Source: Beijerinckiaceae bacterium (GTDB lineage: Bacteria; Pseudomonadota; Alphaproteobacteria; Rhizobiales; Beijerinckiaceae). Taken from it: a DNA stretch of 64,000 nt. The notes under the pieces are model-generated. The model ran no database searches and was not told where the DNA came from. It saw only the letters and a list, made by a program, of their open reading frames with translations. The position numbers and the translations under genes were made by a program. This document shows positions 1-10,884 of the stretch, one piece after another; within the stretch, counting starts at the first letter, position 1, and every line of letters starts with the position of its first letter. The stretch is from assembly GCA_947453205.1 (NCBI GenBank), contig CANGFT010000017.1:1-64000 (forward strand), written 5' to 3'.

Positions 1-2123
<2,123 letters not shown>

Positions 2124-2153
2124 GTCAGGCGCGACGCCACCGGAGATTGAGCA

Positions 2154-2555
2154 ATGGCCGCTTTCCACCTCGAACTCGTCTCGCCGGAGCGTCTGCTGTT
2201 CGCGGGCGACGTCGACGCCGTCGTCGTGCCGGGCGCCGAGGGCGCTTTCACGGTGCTCAAGGATCATGCTCCGGTGATGGCGGTGCTTCGGCCCGGCATC
2301 GTCGAGGTCGAGGAGAGCCAGACGAAGAAGCAGCGCCTCTTCGTGCGCGGCGGCTTCGCGGATGTCTCCTCCCATGGCCTGACGATCCTCGCCGAACAGG
2401 CGATCCCGCTCGAGGAGCTCGACGCGGCGAAGATCGACAAGCAGATCGCCGACGCCGAAGAGGATGTGCACGACGCCACCTCTGCGGAAGCCAAGCGCCT
2501 CGCCGCCGAAAAGCTCGCCCAGCTGCGCGAGGTTCGCGCGGTCCTGAGCATCTGA
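2154..2555 (+). CDS. atpC: F1F0 ATP synthase epsilon subunit
   Basis: Small regulatory subunit of F1 that couples gamma rotation to catalysis and can inhibit ATP hydrolysis. The 133-residue product has the expected N-terminal beta-sandwich ([35 protein letters not shown]) and a C-terminal helical hairpin region rich in Ala, Glu and Lys. A GGAG about eight bases before the ATG supports the start. It is the last gene of the atp operon; an intrinsic terminator follows 23 bases after the stop. Confidence 0.96.
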   Translation: MAAFHLELVSPERLLFAGDVDAVVVPGAEGAFTVLKDHAPVMAVLRPGIVEVEESQTKKQRLFVRGGFADVSSHGLTILAEQAIPLEELDAAKIDKQIADAEEDVHDATSAEAKRLAAEKLAQLREVRAVLSI

Positions 2556-2578
2556 TCGCCGGTGCGTCGCCTATTCGA

Positions 2579-2604
2579 AAAGCCGGGCTCGTCCCGGCTT
2601 TTTT
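2579..2604 (+). terminator. Intrinsic terminator of the atp operon
   Basis: A perfect nine-base stem AAAGCCGGG / CCCGGCTTT with the loop CTCGT is followed directly by a run of T. It lies 23 bases after the atpC stop codon, so it is the expected rho-independent end of the atp operon. Confidence 0.9.
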
Positions 2605-2624
2605 ATTGATCGCCGCCACGCCAG

Positions 2625-4268
2625 TTGCGTGAACTCAACCGGGACGCCGCCGTGCTGCCTGACATCAGCGATTACGCCAAGCTCACCGCCGACTTCCACT
2701 GGAGCATCCCGGCGCGCTTCAACATCGGGGTGGCGGTGTCTGATGTCTGGGCCCTGAGCGACCCCGGCCGCCCCGCGATCATCGACCTGCGCGGCGGCCA
2801 GGCCCCGCAAACCCTCACCTTCGGCGCTCTTGCGGAGCAATCCAACCGGCTCGCGAGCGCGCTTGCGGCGCTTGGCGTCGCGCGCGGCGAGCGCGTGGCG
2901 ATCCTGCTGCCGCAGATGGCCGAAGTCGTCGTGGCCCATGTGGCCATCTACAAGCTCGGCGCCGTCGCCCTGCCGCTCGCCTCGCTCTTTGGCGTGGATG
3001 CGCTGGATTATCGCCTCGCCGATGCGGGCGTGCGCGCCGTCATCACCGACGCCGCCGGCGCCGCCAAGCTCGCGGCCCTTCGCGGCCGCCTGCCCGACCT
3101 CGCCTTCGTCATCTCGACCGATGGGCCGGATGGCGAGACCCTTGGCTTCGCGGGCCTCATCGAAAAGGGGCGGCCGGATTTCACCGCCGTCGACACCGGC
3201 CCCGACGATCCCGCGATGATGATCTACACCTCCGGCACCACCGGCCCGCCCAAGGGCGCGCTGCATGGGCACCGGGTGCTGCTCGGCCATCTGCCGGGCG
3301 TGCAGTTTCCCCACGAAGGCTTCCCCAGGCAAGGCGACCGTTTCTGGACGCCCGCCGATTGGGCCTGGGCGGGCGGCCTGCTCAATGTGCTGCTGCCGAG
3401 CCTCTATTTCGGGGTGAGCGTCGTGGCGCGGCGCTTTGACCGATTCGATCCCGAGGCGGCGCTGCATCTCATGTCGCGCATGAATGTGCGCAACGCCTTC
3501 ATTCCACCCACGGCGCTGCGGATGCTGCGCAGCTGCCATGCGGCGGGGCGGCGCTACAATGTGGATCTGCGCACCCTCGCCTCCGGCGGCGAATCGCTGG
3601 GCGCGGCCGTCTACGCCTGGGGGCGCGAGGCCTTCGGGCTCACCATCAACGAATTTTATGGCCAGACCGAATGCAATCTGGTGCTGGCCTCCTGCCACGC
3701 CATGGGCGTTTCGCGCGCGGGCTCCATCGGCAAATCCGTGCCGGGCCATCACTGCGACGTCATCCGCCCCGATGGATCGCGCTGCGAGCCGGACGAGCCC
3801 GGCCAGATCGCTGTGCTGCGGCCCGATCCCGTCATGTTCCTCGGCTACTGGAACCGGCCCGAGGCCACGCGCGCGAAATTCATCGGCGACTGGATGACGA
3901 CAGGCGATCAGGGTCGGCGCGACGCCGACGGCTATGTCTTCTTCTTCGGGCGGGACGACGACGTCATCACCTCCTCAGGCTACCGAATCGGACCCGGCGA
4001 GATCGAGGACTGCCTGCTGCGCCATCCCGCCGTCGAGATCGCGGCGGCGGTCGGCAAGCCCGACGCCATCCGGGGCGAGATCGTGAAGGCCTTCATCGTC
4101 CTGAAGCCGGGCTTCCAGGGATCGGCGGATCTGGGCGCGGATATTCAGGCCTTCGTGCGGACCCGCCTCTCGGCCCATGAATATCCGCGCGAGGTCGCCT
4201 TCATCGAACGTCTGCCGCTGACGACCTCAGGCAAGGTCATTCGCCGGGAGCTGCGCGAGCAGGGCTGA
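2625..4268 (+). CDS. AMP-binding acyl-CoA synthetase (acetyl/medium-chain type)
   Basis: Adenylate-forming enzyme that activates a carboxylic acid to its acyl-CoA through an acyl-AMP intermediate; the acid is unknown. Visible motifs in order are the P-loop-like YTSGTTGPPKGALHGH near residue 203, the adenine-site motif NEFYGQTECN near 342, the TTGDQG aspartate near 424, the hinge GYRIGPGEIE, and the catalytic lysine in TTSGKVIRRELRE close to the C-terminus. Its 547 residues suit the prokaryotic acyl-CoA synthetase group. The start is uncertain: TTG at 2625 or GTG at 2652, neither with a strong ribosome binding site. It follows the atp terminator, so it needs its own promoter. Confidence 0.88.
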   Translation: MRELNRDAAVLPDISDYAKLTADFHWSIPARFNIGVAVSDVWALSDPGRPAIIDLRGGQAPQTLTFGALAEQSNRLASALAALGVARGERVAILLPQMAEVVVAHVAIYKLGAVALPLASLFGVDALDYRLADAGVRAVITDAAGAAKLAALRGRLPDLAFVISTDGPDGETLGFAGLIEKGRPDFTAVDTGPDDPAMMIYTSGTTGPPKGALHGHRVLLGHLPGVQFPHEGFPRQGDRFWTPADWAWAGGLLNVLLPSLYFGVSVVARRFDRFDPEAALHLMSRMNVRNAFIPPTALRMLRSCHAAGRRYNVDLRTLASGGESLGAAVYAWGREAFGLTINEFYGQTECNLVLASCHAMGVSRAGSIGKSVPGHHCDVIRPDGSRCEPDEPGQIAVLRPDPVMFLGYWNRPEATRAKFIGDWMTTGDQGRRDADGYVFFFGRDDDVITSSGYRIGPGEIEDCLLRHPAVEIAAAVGKPDAIRGEIVKAFIVLKPGFQGSADLGADIQAFVRTRLSAHEYPREVAFIERLPLTTSGKVIRRELREQG

Positions 4269-5459
4269 TCAGCCGAGCAAGCCGCCGCCGCTCGACGGCT
4301 TCAGGGGATTGTCCGTGAGCGCCGCCCGGTCTGGCTGGTCGGGGCGCACCTCCCCGGTGAAGGCCCGCCAGAGTCCCTCGACGAAGCGCGGCTCTATGTC
4401 CTTCAAAATGAAGACGATCCGCGTCCGCCGCTCGCCCTTCGGCCAGGCGTCGAGACTGACGGGGGGGTGGAAGACATGCTGCACCCCGTGGATGACCACG
4501 GGGCGGTCGGGCTCGTCATCCAGCCCCACGATCCCCTTCACCCGCAGGAGATGCGGGCCATGGGCCTGCCGCAGGAGATCGAGGAAGAGGTCAAAGCCGC
4601 TCTTGGGCATGAGCTTGTCGCTCTCAAGGCAGAAGGCCCGGATGCGCGCGTCGTGCCGGTTCACCTCATGGGGATCCTGCCCCGGGGCGTGATCGTGGTG
4701 ATGATGGTCATGTCCGTGATGGTCATGGCCGTGATGATGGTGGTCGTGGCCATGGTCCGCAAAAGCCTGCGCGTTCAGCCAGCGGGCGACATCGGGGATT
4801 TTCGTCTGGGGATCAAAGAGGCCGAGATCGAGCAGGGCAGGCGCCTCGGCCTCGCCCTTCGCGCCATCAAGAATCGTCGCGCCGGGGTTCAACGCATGAA
4901 GGCGCCGGCGAAGGGACGCCGCAGCCGCTTCGTCCTCCAGAAGGTCCGTCTTGGTGAGGACGATGCGATCGGCCACCGCCGCCTGTTTCACCGCCTCCTC
5001 ATGGGCGTCGAGGGTCGAGGCGCCGTTCACGGCGTCGACCAGCGTCACCACCCCGTCGAGACGGAAGCGCATGAGGAGATAGGGGTGATACATGATCGTG
5101 TGCAGCACGGGCGCGGGATCGGCGAGGCCTGTGGTCTCGATGACCACGCGCTTGAAGGCGGGCATGCGGTCATTGTCGCGACGGCGCAGCAGGTCTTCGA
5201 GCGTGGTGATGAGGTCGCCCCGGATGGTGCAGCACAGGCAACCCGAGGAGAGCAGCAGCATGTCGCCGTCGGCGGCCTCCACCAGCAGATGGTCGAGGCC
5301 GACTTCACCGAATTCATTGATGATGACCACGGTGTCGGCGAGGGCGGGATCCCTCAGCAGGCGGTTGAGCAGCGTGCTCTTGCCCGCGCCCAGAAAGCCG
5401 GTGAGCACGGTGACGGGAATCGGCGGCGGGGGACGCCGCGCCTGCGCAGTTTCGCTCAA
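4269..5459 (-). CDS. CobW/COG0523 G3E GTPase, zinc-metallochaperone type
   Basis: GTP-dependent metallochaperone of the G3E family, thought to hand zinc or a similar metal to client enzymes. The GxxGxGKS/T loop (GFLGAGKST) is at residues 21-29, the diagnostic CxCC metal site (GCLCC) at 73-77, and NKxD appears as TKTD. A linker near residues 233-260 is almost wholly His, Asp and Gly, a likely metal-loading tail, before the C-terminal CobW_C domain. I start at a TTG (5457-5459) with GGAG seven bases upstream; this lies 13 bases after the stop of the carboxypeptidase gene, so the two are probably cotranscribed. The metal is inferred, not shown. Confidence 0.85.
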   Translation of the reverse strand: MSETAQARRPPPPIPVTVLTGFLGAGKSTLLNRLLRDPALADTVVIINEFGEVGLDHLLVEAADGDMLLLSSGCLCCTIRGDLITTLEDLLRRRDNDRMPAFKRVVIETTGLADPAPVLHTIMYHPYLLMRFRLDGVVTLVDAVNGASTLDAHEEAVKQAAVADRIVLTKTDLLEDEAAAASLRRRLHALNPGATILDGAKGEAEAPALLDLGLFDPQTKIPDVARWLNAQAFADHGHDHHHHGHDHHGHDHHHHDHAPGQDPHEVNRHDARIRAFCLESDKLMPKSGFDLFLDLLRQAHGPHLLRVKGIVGLDDEPDRPVVIHGVQHVFHPPVSLDAWPKGERRTRIVFILKDIEPRFVEGLWRAFTGEVRPDQPDRAALTDNPLKPSSGGGLLG

Positions 5460-5472
5460 TGCGTGGCTCCGT

Positions 5473-6672
5473 TCATTTTTGTTTCGCTTTCGCCCTGGCG
5501 ACCTGCTTCTTCTTGCCGCCCCTGGCCTTGGCCTTCTTCGCCTTGCCTGTGACGGGCGGGGCGCTGGCCGCAGGGCGCGGGCCATCGTCGAGCGCCACCA
5601 GCGCCGGGCCCGTCCAGCCGGGAACGCGGCCGGCGAAGACCGGCACCGGCTCGAAGGCGGGTCGGCCGACCTGCGCCTGCACCGCGGCGAGGCCGCTCGC
5701 CTGATCGCCCTGCATGTTTGCGCCGCCGAAAGGCGAGGCGAAGTCGTCTTCGGCGACCTGCTCGCGATTGGCGCCGCAGACGCGCGGGCGGTTGTTGACC
5801 GGCCCGCCCGGCAAGGCGCGAAGGGAGGCGAGGGCGGGGCCATTGCCGCTCATGAAGCCTGCGTCGAGCAGGCTGGCGGCCTTGAAGTTGCGGGCCCTGG
5901 CGTTGGGATAGCCCAGCACCACCGCGATGAGGCGGCGCCCGTTGCGGGAGGCGCTGGCCACCACATTGAAGCCCGCCGCGCAGGTGAAGCCGGTCTTCAT
6001 CCCGTCGGCGCCGGGATAGCGGCCGAGCAGTCCGTTGTGGGTCGGGATCACCTGATCCCCAAGGCGCAAGGCGCCGATGCCATAGAGATCGGCATATTGC
6101 GGAAAATCGCGGAACAGCGCCATGCCGATGATCGCCATGTCCCGCGCGGAGGAATAATGCTCGTCGTGGTGCAGGCCGTTGGGGTTCACGAAATGGGACT
6201 CGCGCATCCCGAGGCGGGCCGCGGCGGCGTTCATCTGGTCGGCGAAGCCCTCGACGGTCCCCCCGAGCCCTTCGGCGATGGTGACGGCGATGTCATTGGC
6301 CGACTTCACCATGAGCATGCGCAGGGCGTTTTCGAGGGTGACCTCCGAGCCCGGGTTGAAGCCCATCTTGGAGGGGGGCATCCGGGCGGCGCGGTTTGAG
6401 ATCACGATGGGCGTATCGAGCCCCACCTTGCCCTGCCGCAGGGCGGTCAGCGCCACATAGGCGGTCATGAGTTTCGTGAGGGAGGCGGGATACCAGCGGC
6501 GCGTCGCCTCCTGTTCGGCGACCACCGCGCCGGAGGCGGCGTCGATCACCACAAAGGGCGTGCCCTGGGGCGCGGCCTGCGCCAGACCTGTTCCGCCGGC
6601 CATGATGGCGAGCGACAGGCAAAGCCTCCGAAAAAATCCGCCCAAGATGCGATTTTCAGTCTGATTCTGCAT
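5473..6672 (-). CDS. D-alanyl-D-alanine carboxypeptidase (penicillin-binding protein, S11)
   Basis: Periplasmic serine peptidase that trims the terminal D-alanine of peptidoglycan stem peptides. A hydrophobic signal segment (residues about 14-34, ending AQAAP) is followed by the three active-site motifs: SLTK at 64-67 with the nucleophile serine, SAN near residue 125, and KTG near 226. The C-terminal tail is unusual, ending in many Lys and Ala residues (GKAKKAKARGGKKKQ), which may bind the anionic wall. The product is 399 residues, normal for the DacA/DacF group. It is the upstream partner of the G3E GTPase gene. Confidence 0.9.
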   Translation of the reverse strand: MQNQTENRILGGFFRRLCLSLAIMAGGTGLAQAAPQGTPFVVIDAASGAVVAEQEATRRWYPASLTKLMTAYVALTALRQGKVGLDTPIVISNRAARMPPSKMGFNPGSEVTLENALRMLMVKSANDIAVTIAEGLGGTVEGFADQMNAAAARLGMRESHFVNPNGLHHDEHYSSARDMAIIGMALFRDFPQYADLYGIGALRLGDQVIPTHNGLLGRYPGADGMKTGFTCAAGFNVVASASRNGRRLIAVVLGYPNARARNFKAASLLDAGFMSGNGPALASLRALPGGPVNNRPRVCGANREQVAEDDFASPFGGANMQGDQASGLAAVQAQVGRPAFEPVPVFAGRVPGWTGPALVALDDGPRPAASAPPVTGKAKKAKARGGKKKQVARAKAKQK

Positions 6673-6812
6673 GGATGCAGGCTGATCCCTAATGACGCGC
6701 TAGATTGGTAACGGTCCGCGGCGACATTGCCAAGCTTCACCGGCGCCGTGAGGGCCGGGCGCGCGCCCATGGAGCAGCCCCCTGGGGCGAAATCGTGACC
6801 CTCGACGTCCCG

Positions 6813-7103
6813 TCATTCCCCCGGCGACCGCGCCTCGATGGCCAGCGCATGGACGCCCGAGCGCAGATCCTCGGCCAGAATCTCGTTGATGAGCCGGTGG
6901 CGCGCCAGCCGGGTCTTGCCGGTGAAGGCGTCGGACACCACCTTGATCTGGAAATGGGTCTCCGTGGACGACAGGGCTCCGGGGTGGCCCGAGCCGGGAT
7001 GGCCGATATGGCCCGCGTGCTTGTGGGATTCATCGATCACCTCAAGCAGAATCGGCGCAAGCGCGGCGGTGAGCTTGCCTTCCATGCGTTCCTTCACGCT
7101 CAT
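6813..7103 (-). CDS. bolA: BolA family protein
   Basis: Small protein of the BolA/IbaG family, which works with monothiol glutaredoxins in iron-sulfur handling and, in some relatives, in transcription. The 96 residues contain the conserved core: a histidine block (DESHKHAGH), ETHFQIKVVSDAF, and the RHRLINEIL helix followed by GVHALAIEA. It is divergent from the J-domain gene at 7187, with 83 bases between them. The same neighbourhood (bolA, dnaJ-like, cobS, cobT) recurs in alphaproteobacteria, which supports both the call and the taxonomic inference. Confidence 0.92.
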   Translation of the reverse strand: MSVKERMEGKLTAALAPILLEVIDESHKHAGHIGHPGSGHPGALSSTETHFQIKVVSDAFTGKTRLARHRLINEILAEDLRSGVHALAIEARSPGE

Positions 7104-7186
7104 GCGTGATCCTCCATTCGCGAAGTTTGGCTCAAGGCGCGCGCGGCTCCTTGCGAAGCAAGGTCTACACCCATAATGTCCGGGTC

Positions 7187-7792
7187 ATGAACCTCAATTC
7201 TCCACTCTTCGACCGAATCAGGACGAAGTCCAAACCGGAGCCGGCTGTCGATGCGCAGCCGAAGCAGGTCTGCGCCCATCAGGGCTGCACGGCCGCCGGA
7301 GAATTCAAGGCGCCCATGGGGCGGCTGCGCGAGGGACAATATTTCTGCTTCTGCCTCGAACATGTCCGCGAATACAACGCGTCCTACAACTACTTCAACG
7401 GCATGAGCGACAATGACGTGGCCCGCTACCAGAAGGAGGCGATGATCGGCCATCGCCCGACCTGGTCCATGGGCGTGCGCCGGGCCGCTGGCGGCTTTCG
7501 CGAGGACGGGGTCGATCCGGCCGAGGATCCCCTGGGCATGCGCCGGGCTGGCATGGGCCGGACGGGCGCGGCGGGCGCCTCCCGGCCGCCCCGCTACGGC
7601 GTCGCCGCCATGAAGGCGCTCTCGACCCTGGGTCTTGACGACACGGCTGATGCGGAGAAGATCAAGAACCGCTACAAGGAGTGGGTGAAACGGCTCCATC
7701 CCGACGCCAATGGCGGCGACCGATCGATGGAAGACAAATTGCGCGAGATCATCCAGGCCTATAATTATCTCAGAACAGCCAAGCTCGTCTGA
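7187..7792 (+). CDS. J-domain (DnaJ-like) molecular chaperone
   Basis: A 201-residue protein whose last about 60 residues form a J domain (ALSTLGLDD, then YKEWVKRLHPDANGGD with the HPD tripeptide), the part that stimulates the ATPase of DnaK-type Hsp70. Unusually, the J domain is C-terminal. The N-terminal region carries spaced cysteines (CAHQGC, then FCFC), suggesting a metal site. I chose ATG 7187 because the protein homology-like part begins there. It lies 105 bases before cobS; its client is unknown, but the recurrent linkage suggests a role with cobaltochelatase or with BolA. Confidence 0.85.
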   Translation: MNLNSPLFDRIRTKSKPEPAVDAQPKQVCAHQGCTAAGEFKAPMGRLREGQYFCFCLEHVREYNASYNYFNGMSDNDVARYQKEAMIGHRPTWSMGVRRAAGGFREDGVDPAEDPLGMRRAGMGRTGAAGASRPPRYGVAAMKALSTLGLDDTADAEKIKNRYKEWVKRLHPDANGGDRSMEDKLREIIQAYNYLRTAKLV

Positions 7793-7897
7793 CGAGTCTG
7801 GCGTCCCGGCCGGGGTTCCCGGCGACATCGCCCGCGGGGCCGAGCCCCAGGGCCCGCGCTTGCGCCCCTTCGTGATGCGGACGGGTATGGAGGAATG

Positions 7898-8884
7898 ATG
7901 CAAACCGCTACGACGACGCCCGGCCTGCCCGACAAGAAAGTCTCCGTTCGAGACCTCTTCCATATCGATTCGGATATGGAGGTTCCCGCCTATTCCCAGC
8001 ACAGCGAACATGTGCCCGACCTCGACGCGGACTATCTGTTCGACAAGAACACCACCCTTGCGATTCTCGCGGGCTTCGCGCGCAACCGCCGCGTGATGGT
8101 GACGGGCTATCACGGCACCGGCAAGTCGACCCATATCGAGCAGGTCGCCGCCCGCCTCAACTGGCCCTGCGTGCGCATCAACCTCGACAGCCATGTCTCG
8201 CGCATCGACCTCGTCGGCAAGGACGCGATCGTGCTCAAGGACGGCAAGCAGATCACCGAATTCCGCGACGGCATCCTGCCCTGGGCGCTGCAGAACAACA
8301 TCGCGCTCTGCTTCGACGAATATGACGCCGGCCGTCCTGACGTCATGTTCGTGATTCAGCGCGTGCTGGAGCTCTCGGGACGCCTGACGCTGCTCGACCA
8401 GAACCGCGTCATCCGTCCTCATCCCGCCTTCCGCCTCTTCGCCACCGCCAATACGGTCGGCCTTGGCGACACGTCGGGCCTCTATCACGGCACGCAGCAG
8501 ATCAATCAGGGCCAGATGGACCGTTGGTCCATTGTGACCACCCTCAACTATCTGCCCCATGACAACGAGGTGGAGATCGTCCTCGCCAAGTCGCCTCACT
8601 ACAAGGGCGTCAAGGATGGCCGCGACACCGTGAACAAGATGGTGCGCGTGGCCGATCTGACCCGCAACGCCTTCATCGCAGGCGACCTCTCGACCGTGAT
8701 GAGCCCGCGCACGGTCATCACCTGGGCCGAGAACGCCGACATCTTCAAGGACATCGGCTTCGCCTTCCGGCTCACCTTCCTCAACAAGTGCGACGAGCTG
8801 GAGCGCCCGCTGGTGGCGGAGTTCTATCAGCGCTGCTTCGGTCAGGAACTGCCCGAAAGCTCCGTGAACGTCGCGCTGACCTGA
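7898..8884 (+). CDS. cobS: Cobaltochelatase subunit CobS (AAA+ ATPase)
   Basis: ATPase subunit of the aerobic CobNST cobaltochelatase, which inserts cobalt into hydrogenobyrinic acid a,c-diamide. Walker A appears as GYHGTGKST near residues 70-78, and Walker B as [14 protein letters not shown]; an arginine-rich sensor region follows. The ATG at 7898 has GGAGG four bases upstream; the overlapping ATG at 7895 is only one base from it, so 7898 is preferred. The 328-residue length is typical. Three bases separate it from cobT, so the two are translationally linked. The large CobN subunit is not in the window. Confidence 0.93.
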   Translation: MQTATTTPGLPDKKVSVRDLFHIDSDMEVPAYSQHSEHVPDLDADYLFDKNTTLAILAGFARNRRVMVTGYHGTGKSTHIEQVAARLNWPCVRINLDSHVSRIDLVGKDAIVLKDGKQITEFRDGILPWALQNNIALCFDEYDAGRPDVMFVIQRVLELSGRLTLLDQNRVIRPHPAFRLFATANTVGLGDTSGLYHGTQQINQGQMDRWSIVTTLNYLPHDNEVEIVLAKSPHYKGVKDGRDTVNKMVRVADLTRNAFIAGDLSTVMSPRTVITWAENADIFKDIGFAFRLTFLNKCDELERPLVAEFYQRCFGQELPESSVNVALT

Positions 8885-8887
8885 GCC

Positions 8888-10795
8888 ATGAGCACCAACC
8901 GCAAGCCGCCGCAAAAGTCCGAAGCCCCGCAGGAGCCGTTCAAACGGGCTGTGGCGAGCTGCTTGCGGGCCATGTCCAGAAGCCGCGACCTTGAGGTGAC
9001 CTTCGCCTCGGAGCGCCCCTCGCTCGTGGGCACGGGCGAGACCGCCAAGGCGCGCCTGCCCGAGCCTGCGCGCAAACTCTCCCCGCGCGAGGCCGCCATC
9101 GTGCGCGGCCACGCCGATTCCATGGCCCTGCGCCTCGCCTGCCATGACGCCAACGTCCACAAGCGCCTCGCGCCCAAGGGCCAGGAAGCCCGGACCATCT
9201 TCGACGCAGTGGAGCAGGCGCGGGTCGAATCCATCGGCGCAAGGCGCATGGAGGGCGTGGCCGCCAATCTCGGCGCCATGCTGGAGGACCGCTACCATCG
9301 CGGCGCCTATGCCGAAGTGACCGATCGCGCCGATGCGCCGCTCGAAGACGCCGTCGCGCTGATGGTGCGCGAGCGCCTGAGCGGCCTCAAGGTTCCCGCC
9401 GCCGGGCAGAAGATCGTCGAGGTCTGGCGCCCGATCATCGAGAGCCGCGCGGGCAAGGAGCTCGACCAGCTCACCGACTCCATCGAGAACCAGCGCGCCT
9501 TCGGCAAGGCGGTCCATAAACTGCTGGCCTCCCTCGACATGATGGACCAGGAGGCCCTCGATCACGACGACACCGGCGAGGAGGCCGGCGACGAGGAGCC
9601 CAACGACAAGCCGCAGGAGGCCGAGGCCGACACCGACGAGAGCGACTCCGGCAGCGCCATGGAGATGGAGAGCGCCGAGGGATCTGACGACGATCTCGAA
9701 GAAGGTGAGATGGACTCGGCTGAGGCCCCCGCAGGCGACCTCCCCGAAGACGGGGAGGAGGGCGATGCGGACGAGGCCTCCGAGGCCAAGCGCCCGCCCA
9801 CCATGTCCATGCAGGACATGCGCGGCGCCGACTACAAGGCCTTCACCACTAAATACGACGAGATGATCCTCGCCGAGGATCTGTGCGAGCCCGAGGAGCT
9901 TGAGCGCCTGCGCGCCTACCTCGACAAGCAGTTGCAGAACATGTCGAGCATTGTGGCGCGGCTCGCCAACCGCCTGCAGCGCCGCCTCATGGCCCAGCAG
10001 AACCGCGCCTGGGAGTTCGACCTCGAAGAGGGCATGCTCGATCCCGCGCGCCTGTCGCGCGTCATCATCGACCCGCAGCAGCCCCTCTCCTTCAAACGCG
10101 AGAAGGACACCAATTTCCGCGACACCGTGGTGACGCTGGTCCTCGACAATTCCGGCTCCATGCGCGGGCGTCCGATCACGGTCGCGGCGAGCTGCGCGGA
10201 CATTCTCGCCCGCACGCTGGAGCGTTGCGGCGTGAAGGTCGAGATTCTGGGCTTCACGACCCGCGCCTGGAAGGGCGGGCAGTCGCGCGAGGCCTGGCTG
10301 CAGTCTGGCAAGCCCGTCAACCCCGGCCGCCTGAACGATCTGCGCCACATCATCTACAAATCCGCCGACGCCCCCTGGCGCCGCGCGCGCCGCAACCTCG
10401 GGCTGATGATGCGCGAGGGCCTGCTGAAGGAGAACATCGACGGCGAGGCGCTCGATTGGGCGCATCAGCGCCTGCTCGGCCGGCCCGAGCAGCGGCGCAT
10501 CCTCATGATGATCTCGGATGGCGCGCCGGTCGACGATTCAACCCTGTCGGTCAATCCCGGCAATTATCTGGAGCGCCACCTGCGCCGGGTCATCGAGGAC
10601 ATCGAGACCCGCTCGCCCGTGGAGCTGATCGCCATCGGCATCGGCCATGACGTGACCCGCTACTATCGCCGCGCCGTGACCATCGTGGACGCGGAGGAGC
10701 TGGGCGGCGCCATGACCGAGAAGCTCGCCGAACTCTTCGACGAGACGCCCGCCGCAACGCCCATGTGCGCGCCACGCCGGGCGGCGGGGCGGTAG
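8888..10795 (+). CDS. cobT: Cobaltochelatase subunit CobT (VWA domain)
   Basis: Partner of CobS in the CobST chaperone ring that drives cobalt insertion by CobN in aerobic cobalamin synthesis. The 635-residue product has the N-terminal CobT domain, a strongly acidic low-complexity stretch (about residues 223-300, mostly Glu, Asp and Ala), then a C-terminal von Willebrand A domain with the MIDAS motif DNSGSM near 419 and a second conserved block SDGAPVDD. Acid-rich linker plus VWA domain is the family hallmark. No cobalamin riboswitch was recognisable upstream of the pair. Confidence 0.94.
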   Translation: MSTNRKPPQKSEAPQEPFKRAVASCLRAMSRSRDLEVTFASERPSLVGTGETAKARLPEPARKLSPREAAIVRGHADSMALRLACHDANVHKRLAPKGQEARTIFDAVEQARVESIGARRMEGVAANLGAMLEDRYHRGAYAEVTDRADAPLEDAVALMVRERLSGLKVPAAGQKIVEVWRPIIESRAGKELDQLTDSIENQRAFGKAVHKLLASLDMMDQEALDHDDTGEEAGDEEPNDKPQEAEADTDESDSGSAMEMESAEGSDDDLEEGEMDSAEAPAGDLPEDGEEGDADEASEAKRPPTMSMQDMRGADYKAFTTKYDEMILAEDLCEPEELERLRAYLDKQLQNMSSIVARLANRLQRRLMAQQNRAWEFDLEEGMLDPARLSRVIIDPQQPLSFKREKDTNFRDTVVTLVLDNSGSMRGRPITVAASCADILARTLERCGVKVEILGFTTRAWKGGQSREAWLQSGKPVNPGRLNDLRHIIYKSADAPWRRARRNLGLMMREGLLKENIDGEALDWAHQRLLGRPEQRRILMMISDGAPVDDSTLSVNPGNYLERHLRRVIEDIETRSPVELIAIGIGHDVTRYYRRAVTIVDAEELGGAMTEKLAELFDETPAATPMCAPRRAAGR

Positions 10796-10842
10796 GACCG
10801 CAGAGGTCGATCAGGCCTGACTTCACGCCCCGTGGCGGCCAG

Positions 10843-10871
10843 CCCTGCGCTGACCTGACGCCTGCGCAGGG
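10843..10871. terminator. Possible bidirectional terminator hairpin
   Basis: Eight-base inverted repeat CCCTGCGC / GCGCAGGG with a 13-base loop in the 89-base gap between the convergent cobT and metallo-hydrolase genes. There is no T run on either side, so it may simply be a stable hairpin. Confidence 0.35.
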
Positions 10872-10884
10872 ACATGGCCAGCGG

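Noticed and set aside
6673-6812. Promoter of RpoE type before the carboxypeptidase (TGATCC present at about 6687)
   Set aside because: On the strand of the gene the minus 10 spacing does not fit; TGATCC is on the plus strand and is followed by no TA-starting hexamer at 18 bases.
7793-7897. Cobalamin riboswitch before cobS
   Set aside because: I could not see the conserved B12-box pattern, and the gap is only about 100 bases.
7100-10465. A very long minus-strand open frame opposite the dnaJ-like, cobS and cobT genes
   Set aside because: It mirrors three well-supported genes on the plus strand, has no recognisable domain, and is explained by high-GC codon use leaving few stops on the opposite strand.
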